9,746 bases of DNA from an uncultured Methanobrevibacter sp. (GTDB lineage Archaea > Methanobacteriota > Methanobacteria > Methanobacteriales > Methanobacteriaceae). Both the position numbers and the translations under genes were made by a program. The notes under the pieces were generated by a model that searched no databases, was not told the origin of the DNA, and saw only the letters and a list, made by a program, of their open reading frames with translations. Where the stretch lies: contig CACZNW010000060.1 of NCBI GenBank assembly GCA_902782595.1, positions 1 through 9,746 of the forward strand, given 5' to 3'. Below, piece after piece: positions 1 through 5,378 of this stretch (its first letter is position 1; every line of letters starts with the position of its first letter).

Positions 1-30
1 TGCAAAATAAAGAAACAAAACTCAAAGATG

Positions 31-40
31 TTTTATATAA
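31..40 (-). promoter_or_regulatory. possible TATA box for a minus-strand gene left of the window
   Basis: On the minus strand this reads TTATATAAAA, a good archaeal TATA-box match in the space after argB. A transcript would start near position 10 and run out of the window. The same bases could serve the plus strand, but no plus-strand gene follows. The call rests on the motif alone. Confidence 0.25.
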
Positions 41-83
41 TATTTACAGGGCAATACAAATATTTTAAAGAGGGTTTCTACAA

Positions 84-113
84 GGTTTAAAGAGTAAAAA
101 AAGAGTTTAAACC
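84..113 (-). terminator. argB 3' inverted repeat with T-run
   Basis: Eight-base arms GGTTTAAA (84-91) and TTTAAACC (106-113) are perfectly complementary and lie 5 bp beyond the argB stop. On the minus strand the 14-base loop contains seven consecutive T. Archaeal termination depends mainly on U-runs, so this is a plausible terminator for argB. The T-run lies inside the loop, not after the stem, which is unusual for a classical intrinsic terminator. Confidence 0.5.
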
Positions 114-118
114 ATGAT

Positions 119-982
119 TTATTTGAGAATCATGGTTCCGATTCCATCTGTTGTAAATACTTCCAAAAGCAGAGAGTGTTTCTTTCTTCCGTCAATAATG
201 TGGCAGGATTCCACACCGTTTTCAATGGCTTTTACACATGTTTCTATTTTTGGAATCATTCCACCGGAAATTACACCCTCCTCAATTAATTTTGGAATTT
301 CATCTATTCTGATTTTTTGAATTAAAGAAGTAGGATCACTCGGATCTCTCAATACTCCCGGAACGTCAGTCAATATTATTAATTTTTCAGCGCCGACCGC
401 ACTTGCAACTTCACCTGCCGCAGTATCCGCATTTAAGTTCAGACTTGTTCCGTCTCTTGCAATTCCAACCGGTGAAATTACCGGAATATAATTATTTTCT
501 ACAAACATATCCAGCAAATCGATATTTACACAGTCAACTTCACCGACAAGTCCCAAATCAACATATTCCTCATCGACTTTACTTGCCTGTTTTTTATGTG
601 CAAATATTAAACTTGAATCCTTTCCGGATAAACTTATTGCCTGACCATCATGTTTAATGAGTTCGGATACAATTTCTGTTGATATTTTACCAACAAGCAC
701 CATTTCAATAATTTCCATTGTTTCTTCATCGGTTACCCTTAAACCTTTGATGAATTTCGGTTCTTTTCCAAGTTTATCCATTGATCTTGAGATTTCCGGA
801 CCGCCACCATGTACAATCAACGGTTTCATTCCAACATATTTGAGCAATACTGTATCACGAGCTGTGGAAGACTTTGCTTGCTCATCCACCATTGCATGTC
901 CACCATACTTAATTAAAATTTTCTTATTATGAAACTTTTTGATATATGGTAAAGCTTCAATCAAAACATTTATATCCTTCAT
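119..982 (-). CDS. argB: acetylglutamate kinase (ArgB)
   Basis: This 287-aa protein phosphorylates N-acetyl-L-glutamate with ATP, the second step of acetylated arginine biosynthesis, in the cytosol. Visible amino-acid-kinase motifs in order are the nucleotide/phosphate-binding KYGGHAM (K25-M31), HGGGPEI (58-64) for substrate, LRVTD (81-85) with the acetylglutamate-contacting arginine, NLNAD (182-186), the DVPGVL loop (206-211) and GGMIPK (240-245). The C-terminus TDGIGTMI is typical of the family, and the length is full. The ATG at 982 is preceded by AGTGATTAA, a match to the archaeal GGTGAT ribosome site. It diverges from the QueG-like gene across 48 bp and stands alone here, with no other arginine gene in the window. 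Identification is firm. Confidence 0.97.
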   Translation of the reverse strand: MKDINVLIEALPYIKKFHNKKILIKYGGHAMVDEQAKSSTARDTVLLKYVGMKPLIVHGGGPEISRSMDKLGKEPKFIKGLRVTDEETMEIIEMVLVGKISTEIVSELIKHDGQAISLSGKDSSLIFAHKKQASKVDEEYVDLGLVGEVDCVNIDLLDMFVENNYIPVISPVGIARDGTSLNLNADTAAGEVASAVGAEKLIILTDVPGVLRDPSDPTSLIQKIRIDEIPKLIEEGVISGGMIPKIETCVKAIENGVESCHIIDGRKKHSLLLEVFTTDGIGTMILK

Positions 983-1014
983 TTAATCACTACAATAATT
1001 ATTTATTTAATAGC

Positions 1015-1021
1015 TTATAAA
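1015..1021 (-). promoter_or_regulatory. argB: argB TATA box
   Basis: On the minus strand this is TTTATAA in the context ACCTTTATAAGC. A start about 26 bases downstream would fall near 992, giving a leader of roughly 10 nt that carries GTGAT just ahead of the argB ATG. The spacing fits a standard archaeal promoter. The box overlaps the ribosome site (AAAGGTAAG) of the divergent plus-strand gene, so the two genes share very compact control DNA. Confidence 0.5.
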
Positions 1022-1030
1022 GGTAAGTAT

Positions 1031-1696
1031 ATGGATAAGTTGAAAAAATATCTTCTTGAACTTGGTGCAAGTAAAGTCGGCTATGCAGATGTTAACGGGA
1101 TAGCCAGCGAATTTACCAGTCTGCCAAATGGAATCAGTCTTGTTTTAAAATTGCCTAAAAAAGCGATGGATCATATTGACAGTGAAGATTATGAAAAGTA
1201 CTGGGGCTGTTTTCATGGAAAAGTTGATGAATTGAGTGAAATTGCTCTTGAAGGCGAAGAATATATTAAAAATCTCGGATATGATGCATTTGCCTTGACC
1301 ATGAGCAGAAATGAATGCGACATGAAAAAGCTATTAAGCATCCTGCCTTACAAGACAATAGCTACAAAATCAGGTCTTGGTTGGATTGGACGTTCCGCAC
1401 TATTTGTGACTCCAGAATATGGTTCTGCAGTCGTACTTAGTGCGATATTGACTGATATGCCTCTTGAATTTGGAAAAGCAGTTACCGACTCCCAGTGTGA
1501 GGATTGCGAAAATTGTCAAAATGCGTGTCCAGTCAATGCAATCAATCCTCAAAAATGGAATGACCGGCTGAACCGTGAAGACATTATCGATATCGATACG
1601 TGTTTTGAATATATAATAGATCAGTATAAAGCCGGACTTGGCTGTACGAAGTGTATGAGTGAGTGCAGACTAACACAGGAATATAGAAAAGGTTAG
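1031..1696 (+). CDS. QueG-like double [4Fe-4S] cluster protein (epoxyqueuosine reductase family, short form)
   Basis: A 221-aa protein of the COG1600 (QueG-related) family. It has the family signature KSGLGWIGRSALFVTPEYG (113-131). A ferredoxin-like C-terminal half follows, with cysteines C156-x2-C159-x2-C162-x3-C166-P, then C191, C205-x2-C208-x3-C212, enough for two [4Fe-4S] clusters. True QueG enzymes reduce epoxyqueuosine to queuosine in tRNA with cobalamin and are usually about 350 aa or more with C-terminal HEAT-like repeats; this one ends just after the second cluster. Archaea generally make archaeosine rather than queuosine, so the substrate is probably different and is unknown. AAAGGTAAGTAT precedes the ATG and supports the start. 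It is divergent from argB and followed by a decayed acetyltransferase. Confidence 0.85.
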   Translation: MDKLKKYLLELGASKVGYADVNGIASEFTSLPNGISLVLKLPKKAMDHIDSEDYEKYWGCFHGKVDELSEIALEGEEYIKNLGYDAFALTMSRNECDMKKLLSILPYKTIATKSGLGWIGRSALFVTPEYGSAVVLSAILTDMPLEFGKAVTDSQCEDCENCQNACPVNAINPQKWNDRLNREDIIDIDTCFEYIIDQYKAGLGCTKCMSECRLTQEYRKG

Positions 1697-1733
1697 TTTG
1701 AAAAAATCTGAAATTAAACAGGGACAATATTGA

Positions 1734-1936
1734 AATTATCTAAAAAATAACAAAAAATCATCAGCAGACATTATTGATGGAAATACCTGTGCTCAAAATG
1801 TATTTGAAAAATTCGGATTTGAATATGTTATACTGTTGGAATACATCATCCCTTTACATGGCAGGAGAAATTTCATCTTTATGAAAATCCTTTGTGGAGT
1901 GAGAATATACTCACTCAGAAAGATTTAATTCACTGA
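1734..1936 (+). pseudogene. C-terminal remnant of a GNAT-type N-acetyltransferase, frameshifted
   Basis: Downstream of the QueG-like stop, one plus frame reads YLKNNKKSSADIIDGNT and then AQNVFEKFGFEYV, the VFEK-GFE pattern at the end of the GNAT acetyl-CoA fold, and continues LEYIIPLHG. Between about 1860 and 1874 the frame shifts, after which the natural continuation is HLYENPLWSENILTQKD, ending at TGA (1934-1936). There is no start codon, the N-terminal acetyl-CoA-binding half is missing, and an in-frame TGA sits at 1731-1733. I read it as the tail of a dead gene. Its last bases overlap the 3' end of the opposing small gene. The substrate cannot be told. Confidence 0.65.
1897..1916 (-). terminator. 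hairpin across the stop codon of the 78-aa gene
   Basis: GAGTGAG (1897-1903) and CTCACTC (1910-1916) are perfect inverted repeats around a 6-base loop. The stem includes the minus-strand TGA stop (1911-1913). There is no adjacent T-run in either direction, so it may act as a 3'-end RNA structure rather than a terminator proper. It also lies inside the remnant GNAT reading frame. Confidence 0.35.
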
Positions 1937-2147
1937 GAAAATCCTCATATTCATCTTCAATAGCTTCTTTGCTAAGCAAGCATTCCTCGAAATAATCTCC
2001 ATCATGATTTTTGTAAACCAATTCAATATGTTCATCAATATATTTTAAATAAACATCTTTCAAATCACATTTATGGATGCCAATATTTGTAAAAATCATT
2101 GAAGACAAATTAATTCTGATTTGCTGAAAATATAGAAGGTTTTCCAT
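1911..2147 (-). CDS. small hypothetical protein
   Basis: The frame encodes 78 aa with a mixed N-terminus and a strongly acidic C-terminal third (residues E63 to E78 are rich in Glu and Asp). No family is recognised and there are no membrane segments. No convincing ribosome site precedes the ATG at 2147. A TATA-like ATATATAA lies only about 8 bp upstream, so translation may instead begin at M17 (position 2099), giving 62 aa. In the same frame upstream, stretches such as GYDFSKIKVIMV occur between stops, so this may be the surviving tail of a larger decayed gene. Its 3' end overlaps the GNAT remnant. Confidence 0.45.
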   Translation of the reverse strand: MENLLYFQQIRINLSSMIFTNIGIHKCDLKDVYLKYIDEHIELVYKNHDGDYFEECLLSKEAIEDEYEDFLSELNLSE

Positions 2148-2486
2148 CTTTTCTAATTATATATCCAGTTTTAGACATTTTTACACCATAATAACTTTAA
2201 TTTTACTAAAGTCATATCCTAAATTTTTTCATATACCTGCCGCCAGTTATAATGCATCTCCCTAATGAAGCATAACATGAGGCATTACACTGCAGATTAT
2301 GCAATTACCAATTCTAAAATTCTCTTATTAACAAATAACACAGTTTATTAACAATTAATTTTATCCATATGACGATATAGATAGTATGGATGCACCAATA
2401 TTAATTAAACTGTTTTTTAATCTCAATATTGATTTAGGAGTGTGAAATTGCTTTCAACTTGTAAAAATTATTAAAAAAAATAAGAC
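2148..2486. other. long AT-rich intergenic region with short repeats
   Basis: No supportable gene. The left part (about 2160-2260) has broken minus-strand coding-like fragments that run into the 78-aa gene's frame, suggesting decay. The right part holds two identical 10-mers TTATTAACAA at 2325-2334 and 2345-2354, exactly 20 bp apart, and a 6-bp inverted repeat TCCATA/TATGGA at 2364-2369 and 2385-2390. These look like possible protein-binding sites, but the nearest downstream gene they could control is not evident. The rightmost bases hold the T-run of the next gene's terminator. Confidence 0.4.
2325..2354. repeat. two direct repeats TTATTAACAA, 20 bp apart
   Basis: Perfect 10-mers start at 2325 and 2345, a spacing near two helical turns that would place both on the same DNA face. 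The second copy extends to TTTATTAACAATTAA (2344-2358), whose reverse complement recurs exactly at 6846-6860 just upstream of the RNA ligase gene. In DNA this AT-rich a 15-mer match can arise by chance. Confidence 0.4.
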
Positions 2487-2506
2487 AGGAGTTAAATTAA
2501 ACTCCT
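2473..2506 (-). terminator. hairpin plus T-run terminator of the 82-aa gene
   Basis: Stem AGGAGTT (2487-2493) and AACTCCT (2500-2506) is perfect with a 6-base loop. On the minus strand it is followed within 6 bases by eight T (2473-2480). The stem overlaps the TAG stop codon (2505-2507). This is a textbook intrinsic-type terminator and supports the gene being real. Confidence 0.8.
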
Positions 2507-2753
2507 ATAATCCACATTTGAATTTGAATCTGTATTCCTGGTTTACCAGTTGTTTACCGATGTATGACCCTTTAAGGATTTCGGCAACTTTTTTTAAGTC
2601 TTCGTCAGTTATTTCACTACCATTAGCAACAGGAGAGAAAAATGTAATTTCATCACCAGTTATAAGGTAATTCAATAATTTTGTGTCTTCCTTTTGGTAT
2701 TTTTCAACAATTGCCAAGATTTCTTCTTCAATATTTCGGTTCAATTTTTTCAT
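2505..2753 (-). CDS. small conserved-looking hypothetical protein, 82 aa
   Basis: The 82-aa soluble protein has two charged helical stretches (about 5-30 and 49-63) and a basic C-terminus ending FKFKCGL. I do not recognise the family and see no metal motif or membrane segment. The start is the ATG at 2753: AAGGTGATTATT lies directly before it, so a GTG six bases farther upstream (2760-2762) is part of the GGTGAT ribosome site, not the start codon. It stands alone as a single-gene unit with its own TATA box and its own terminator overlapping the stop, which argues strongly for expression. Confidence 0.8.
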   Translation of the reverse strand: MKKLNRNIEEEILAIVEKYQKEDTKLLNYLITGDEITFFSPVANGSEITDEDLKKVAEILKGSYIGKQLVNQEYRFKFKCGL

Positions 2754-2786
2754 AATAATCACCTTAATGATGATTAGACTATGAAC

Positions 2787-2794
2787 TATTTAAA
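2787..2794 (-). promoter_or_regulatory. TATA box of the 82-aa gene
   Basis: The minus strand reads AAAAGTTTAAATAG, with TATA core TTTAAATA and an A-rich TFB site ahead of it. A start about 25 bases on falls near 2765, so the leader would be about 12 nt and consist essentially of the GGTGAT site. The spacing is ideal. Confidence 0.6.
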
Positions 2795-2925
2795 CTTTTA
2801 CTAACCATTTGGAAACCTGAAATATCTATTTTTTAGAAAAAGTCAACCTTTAACTGATTGGAATAACCTCCACTTAAATTACCCTCTATAACTGGCATAG
2901 ACTTCCACCATGAAAATTCGATATG

Positions 2926-2933
2926 TTTAAAAC
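2926..2933 (+). promoter_or_regulatory. possible TATA box for the zinc-ribbon gene
   Basis: TTTAAAAC lies with its centre about 28 bp before the ATG at 2958. A transcript start 25-26 bp downstream would fall at about 2955, giving a nearly leaderless message, which would agree with the absence of any ribosome site. It rests on motif and spacing only. Confidence 0.35.
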
Positions 2934-2957
2934 ACAATGTTAACAGAATTGAATTAT

Positions 2958-3122
2958 ATGAAAACTTGCCCAAAATATGAACGCGAACTAAAGAAAGTAT
3001 TTCATGGTGCGAATGATGAATTGGCCATTGAATCATTAAATGGAGAAATCATATTTGGGAACTGCTGCAGCAGTGAATACAACTATTATTGCGAATACTG
3101 TGACGAATTTTTTAAACCGTGA
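2958..3122 (+). CDS. small zinc-ribbon protein with a degenerate first metal knuckle
   Basis: The 54-aa frame has the layout of widespread small zinc-ribbon proteins of unknown role: MKTCPK at the N-terminus, a GEIIFGNCC block (29-37), and a C-terminal YYCEYCDEFF (43-52) with C45-x2-C48. The expected first knuckle CPKCG is here CPKYE: position 7 is Tyr (TAT for TGT) and position 8 Glu (GAA for GGA), each one G-to-A change away. Only three of four usual ligands remain unless C36 or C37 substitutes, so it may be decaying or altered. An ATG seven codons upstream (2937) is in frame, but MKTC is the natural family start. No ribosome site is seen; a TATA box suits a leaderless start. The reverse-strand frame here is unconvincing. 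Confidence 0.6.
   Translation: MKTCPKYERELKKVFHGANDELAIESLNGEIIFGNCCSSEYNYYCEYCDEFFKP
3061..3074. repeat. 14-bp perfect palindrome inside the zinc-ribbon gene
   Basis: ACTGCTGCAGCAGT is self-complementary over its full length and encodes the Cys-Cys-Ser-Ser part of the protein. It is one of few GC-rich palindromes in this window. It may simply follow from TGC TGC AGC AGT codons. Confidence 0.4.
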
Positions 3123-3239
3123 AGTTTAAGACACAATCCAAAAATCAGATACCATTGTTTACATGTCGTTTCCTAAATCAACGTACTGAATGAAAACTTT
3201 TTGCGATATTTCTGCCCATTTTCAAAGATTACAAACCCT

Positions 3240-3270
3240 TATATTATTCATAGATTATATTAATAATATA
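3240..3270. repeat. 9-bp AT-only inverted repeat
   Basis: TATATTATT (3240-3248) and AATAATATA (3262-3270) are perfect inverted repeats around a 13-base spacer. They lie in about 190 bp of otherwise featureless DNA (3123-3309) between the zinc-ribbon gene and the metal-responsive-type promoter. With AT-only arms, chance is a real explanation; an operator or weak hairpin is possible. Nearby minus-strand frames (3160-3240) give short coding-like pieces broken by stops, with no supportable gene. Confidence 0.3.
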
Positions 3271-3350
3271 TGCTTTTAGAATGATGAATACCGTTTGCAG
3301 TTTAATTTTATGATAGCAGTTAAGGTTGAAAATTTCAGGGAAAGCAAAAA

Positions 3351-3366
3351 TTTAGGCATACCTAAA
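3351..3366. promoter_or_regulatory. DtxR/IdeR-like operator TTTAGG-CATA-CCTAAA
   Basis: A palindrome with perfect 6-bp arms TTTAGG and CCTAAA around CATA. The half-sites TTAGG/CCTAA are those known for iron- and manganese-dependent repressors of the DtxR/IdeR/MntR family, which are also used by archaea. It abuts the TATA box at 3369 and so covers the TFB-binding position, where a bound repressor would block initiation. The expected reading is repression in metal-rich conditions of the small genes downstream. The regulator gene is not in the window. Confidence 0.6.
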
Positions 3367-3368
3367 AA

Positions 3369-3377
3369 TTTATATAA
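3369..3377 (+). promoter_or_regulatory. TATA box downstream of the DtxR-like operator
   Basis: TTTATATAA is a near-ideal archaeal TATA box. It would set a transcript start near 3399, leaving a leader of about 30 nt that contains AAGGAGGAT (3417-3425) five bases before the ATG at 3429. Operator, TATA, ribosome site and start codon are in the right order and spacing. Confidence 0.6.
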
Positions 3378-3428
3378 CATGAAAAACATATCAATCAAAC
3401 AGAAAAAAAAATAAAAAAGGAGGATAAT

Positions 3429-3488
3429 ATGATTATTGGAATTGAAAACCTAAAAGAAAAACAAAAAGAAAAAGACAAATCAGAATAA
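3429..3488 (+). CDS. 19-aa charged microprotein (or truncated gene) under a DtxR-like operator
   Basis: The frame is MIIGIENLKEKQKEKDKSE: a short hydrophobic start, then a Lys/Glu-rich tail. It is preceded by the strongest ribosome site in the window (AAGGAGGAT, five bases from ATG) and a complete promoter with a DtxR/IdeR-type palindrome. I know of no family for it. It could be a real metal-starvation microprotein, a leader peptide for the 42-aa frame that overlaps its stop (TAATG), or the 5' stub of a former iron-regulated gene whose body was lost. The control signals are better supported than the protein. Confidence 0.5.
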   Translation: MIIGIENLKEKQKEKDKSE

Positions 3489-3616
3489 TGCATAATTTCC
3501 AACTACATTATTCAATTCATATTACCACAACAAAACAAATCATCAGTTTTAGAACAGCATTGAAAATAATCAAAATATTCGTTAAAATAATGACATCAAA
3601 CCGCCTTCACTACTGA
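3488..3616 (+). CDS. possible 42-aa basic amphipathic peptide coupled to the 19-aa frame
   Basis: This frame starts at the ATG that shares its A with the stop of the 19-aa frame (TAATG), an arrangement typical of translational coupling. Its N-terminal part is His- and Thr-rich, and the middle, ISFRTALKIIKIFVKIM, would form an amphipathic, strongly basic helix. It ends 32 bp before the 3' end of the convergent DUF998 gene. It has no ribosome site of its own. In AT-rich DNA a 42-codon frame rich in Ile and Lys can occur by chance, so the call is tentative. Confidence 0.25.
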   Translation: MHNFQLHYSIHITTTKQIISFRTALKIIKIFVKIMTSNRLHY

Positions 3617-3648
3617 ATAATCAATTGGATAATGAATAAAACTGACAC

Positions 3649-4236
3649 TCAATATTTTAGCAAAAATAGTCCTGTAACAAAACTCCATACTATCAGTGTG
3701 TAAACTGAAAGTCTCTCTAAAACCGGCATGTACATACTCTCCACATTGAAAAACATCACCCAAAATGCAGTTAATCCAATAGCGCCCAAAATCAAAGTAA
3801 ACATCTGATATTTTCCGAATTCATCCAAGGATTTTGAAATGACAACCAATAGTATATTGCCTCCAAGAATGGCCATTACTGCACCCATTGTATGGTAACC
3901 TGATGTTAAGGGATTGCCTCCATGGATCAAACCAACAATAACAACACCCAAACCTGTTATTAATGTTAAAACATGAATAATACTATTATTTTTAACAATG
4001 AAATCCTTAAATCTGTAAAAATACCCGAACATTAATGTTAAGCCTATAAATATAAAGGCAGAGTTCATTAACCAGAATAATGGTGAATTTGAATGTGGAA
4101 TTCCAAGTTCTGAAATGGCATGTAGAACATATGTATCACCAATGAAATCATTAAAAAAAGTTGCAGATACAGCTTCTGATGCAATATAATACAAACTGCC
4201 AATTACAAAGACAAATCCCGCAACTTTAGACTTCAT
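3649..4236 (-). CDS. DUF998 family membrane protein
   Basis: A 195-aa integral membrane protein with six predicted helices at about 5-25, 53-74, 85-105, 115-134, 144-163 and 173-193. The HAISELG motif (39-45) after the first helix and an Asn-rich start to helix 2 match DUF998, a family of six-helix proteins of unknown function common in methanogens. The basic loop RFKDFIVKN follows helix 2. The ATG at 4236 lies two bases after the TGA of the upstream SAP-domain gene, so the two are almost certainly co-transcribed and translationally coupled. A TTG overlapping that TGA (4240-4242) is a possible but less likely start. No enzymatic motif is visible. Confidence 0.85.
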   Translation of the reverse strand: MKSKVAGFVFVIGSLYYIASEAVSATFFNDFIGDTYVLHAISELGIPHSNSPLFWLMNSAFIFIGLTLMFGYFYRFKDFIVKNNSIIHVLTLITGLGVVIVGLIHGGNPLTSGYHTMGAVMAILGGNILLVVISKSLDEFGKYQMFTLILGAIGLTAFWVMFFNVESMYMPVLERLSVYTLIVWSFVTGLFLLKY

Positions 4237-4238
4237 AA

Positions 4239-5174
4239 TCAAATACCGAATTTCTTATTGAAAAATCTTTCTTTTAAGTCAAAGTTAAGCTCTTCAATAT
4301 CCGCACCGTCAAGAGCCCTCTGCAAAATCTTATAACAGATCTTTTTAGGCACGGTGATATCTGTAATATGAGATTTATTCCAGATTCTGTCAAATCTTTT
4401 CTTTAAACTTCCCATTTCCAGTTTTTCAGTAACGTTTCTTAAATTGATAATGTTTGCCTCATTAATAATATTGTATGTTGCGTAGGTTTGTGAATCCATT
4501 ACTATCGGATTTAAACCTATGATATATCTTTGCAAATCATAATCAAGGAAGGAATCGTAGTCCCCATCGTATGCATAAACATGAGCCTTTGCAGACAATG
4601 CATCAATAAAGACCAAAAATTGATTGGATACCAATGCCCTTGAAAGGATTTCATCACAAAATGCCAAAGCAGTTTCAACGCTTCCCGCTAAAGAGTTTTC
4701 ATAATAAGTTTCATAATCACTGAATCTGAATGCTACAAGAGCAAACATGTACAAATCAATCCAGTCATTTTCTGTTAAAAAATCGTATGCCTTACCAGTC
4801 AGCTGTAAATTATCATAGGATTTGTTAGTATCCACGTCAACATTCACATTACGTGCATCACGGGCTTGTTTTAAAACAGGCAAAACCCTTTCCACCAGTT
4901 CATGTTTTTTACCTGAAACCTTTAAACCGTTTTCTCTTAAAATATCCTTCAGTTCGGATACCACATATTTTTTAGAAATATGCTCTGCGGTTATTTCCAC
5001 ATCAGCCGTTACTTCAATATCTCCCTCAAGATAGCCTTCCCCAACCAGATATTCAATGCAATCCTCAGCTGATGAGAATGTGCCGAATTGACCTTCATTA
5101 ATAATATCTTCAAGTTTATAACCACTGTTTAAAAAATTTAAAACATTAAATATTTCTAACTTTTGTTCACTCAC
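4239..5174 (-). CDS. SAP-domain protein with a helical C-terminal domain
   Basis: 311 aa. Residues about 70-104 (KKYVVSELKDILRENGLKVS, then KKHELVERVLPVL) form a clear SAP motif, a helix-extension-helix fold that usually binds DNA or RNA. The first 50 residues look like a small helical domain (GYKLEDIINEGQFGTF); about 120-311 is a long, acidic, mostly helical region of unknown fold. The start is GTG at 5174, with AAAAAGGTG five bases upstream; no better ATG is near. It is directly followed by a DUF998 membrane gene, so a nucleic-acid-binding protein is paired with a membrane protein. There is no catalytic motif, signal peptide or membrane helix. The SAP call is firm; the role is unknown. Confidence 0.85.
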   Translation of the reverse strand: MSEQKLEIFNVLNFLNSGYKLEDIINEGQFGTFSSAEDCIEYLVGEGYLEGDIEVTADVEITAEHISKKYVVSELKDILRENGLKVSGKKHELVERVLPVLKQARDARNVNVDVDTNKSYDNLQLTGKAYDFLTENDWIDLYMFALVAFRFSDYETYYENSLAGSVETALAFCDEILSRALVSNQFLVFIDALSAKAHVYAYDGDYDSFLDYDLQRYIIGLNPIVMDSQTYATYNIINEANIINLRNVTEKLEMGSLKKRFDRIWNKSHITDITVPKKICYKILQRALDGADIEELNFDLKERFFNKKFGI

Positions 5175-5295
5175 TTAAACACCTTTTTAAATACATCATT
5201 TGCAATAATGTTTTCAATTAAAAACAAATCATTATATTATTATATCTTTTTTGGTTAATTTAATATTTTGGTTATACAGGCCGCTTTTGGCATTT

Positions 5296-5360
5296 AAAAA
5301 AATTAACCTTTAGTGTGTTTAAATGACAGTGCCCCTCCGATGGGTTTTCTGCACTGTCAT
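5296..5360 (-). terminator. 10-bp nested hairpin with distant T-run, 3' end of the ligase operon
   Basis: ATGACAGTGC (5323-5332) and GCACTGTCAT (5351-5360) form a perfect 10-bp stem. Within the 18-base loop, CCC (5333-5335) and GGG (5342-5344) can pair as a second stem. It lies 18 bp after the stop of the 50-aa gene; on the minus strand seven T follow about 20 bases later (5296-5302). It is the strongest GC-containing structure in the intergenic DNA. A terminator or RNA-stabilising 3' hairpin is most likely; a leader element of the SAP gene is an alternative. The rest of the gap (5175-5295) is AT-rich with no other clear signal. Confidence 0.55.
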
Positions 5361-5378
5361 GTCTTAGATATTATTCTC

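Noticed and set aside
403..932. Long plus-strand frames opposite argB
   Set aside because: They are antisense shadows of a well-conserved kinase gene and lack family motifs.
2219..2257. 12-codon minus-strand frame MHYNWRQVYEKI with a nearby GGGAG
   Set aside because: The purine run touches the ATG with no spacing, so it cannot act as a normal ribosome site; more likely debris of a decayed gene. Read-through of its TAG as pyrrolysine was considered and dropped for lack of any support.
2386..2445. 19-codon plus-strand frame beginning MDAPILIKLFF
   Set aside because: It has no ribosome site or promoter in a suitable position, and its length is expected by chance.
2833..3036. 67-codon minus-strand frame opposite the zinc-ribbon gene
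   Set aside because: It overlaps the plus-strand frame that carries recognisable zinc-ribbon motifs, has no ribosome site and shows no family pattern.
3310..3414. 34-codon plus-strand frame (starting MIAVKVENFRE) spanning the operator and TATA box
   Set aside because: It has no ribosome site and runs through a strong palindrome, TATA box and the inferred leader of the next frame; a chance frame is more likely.
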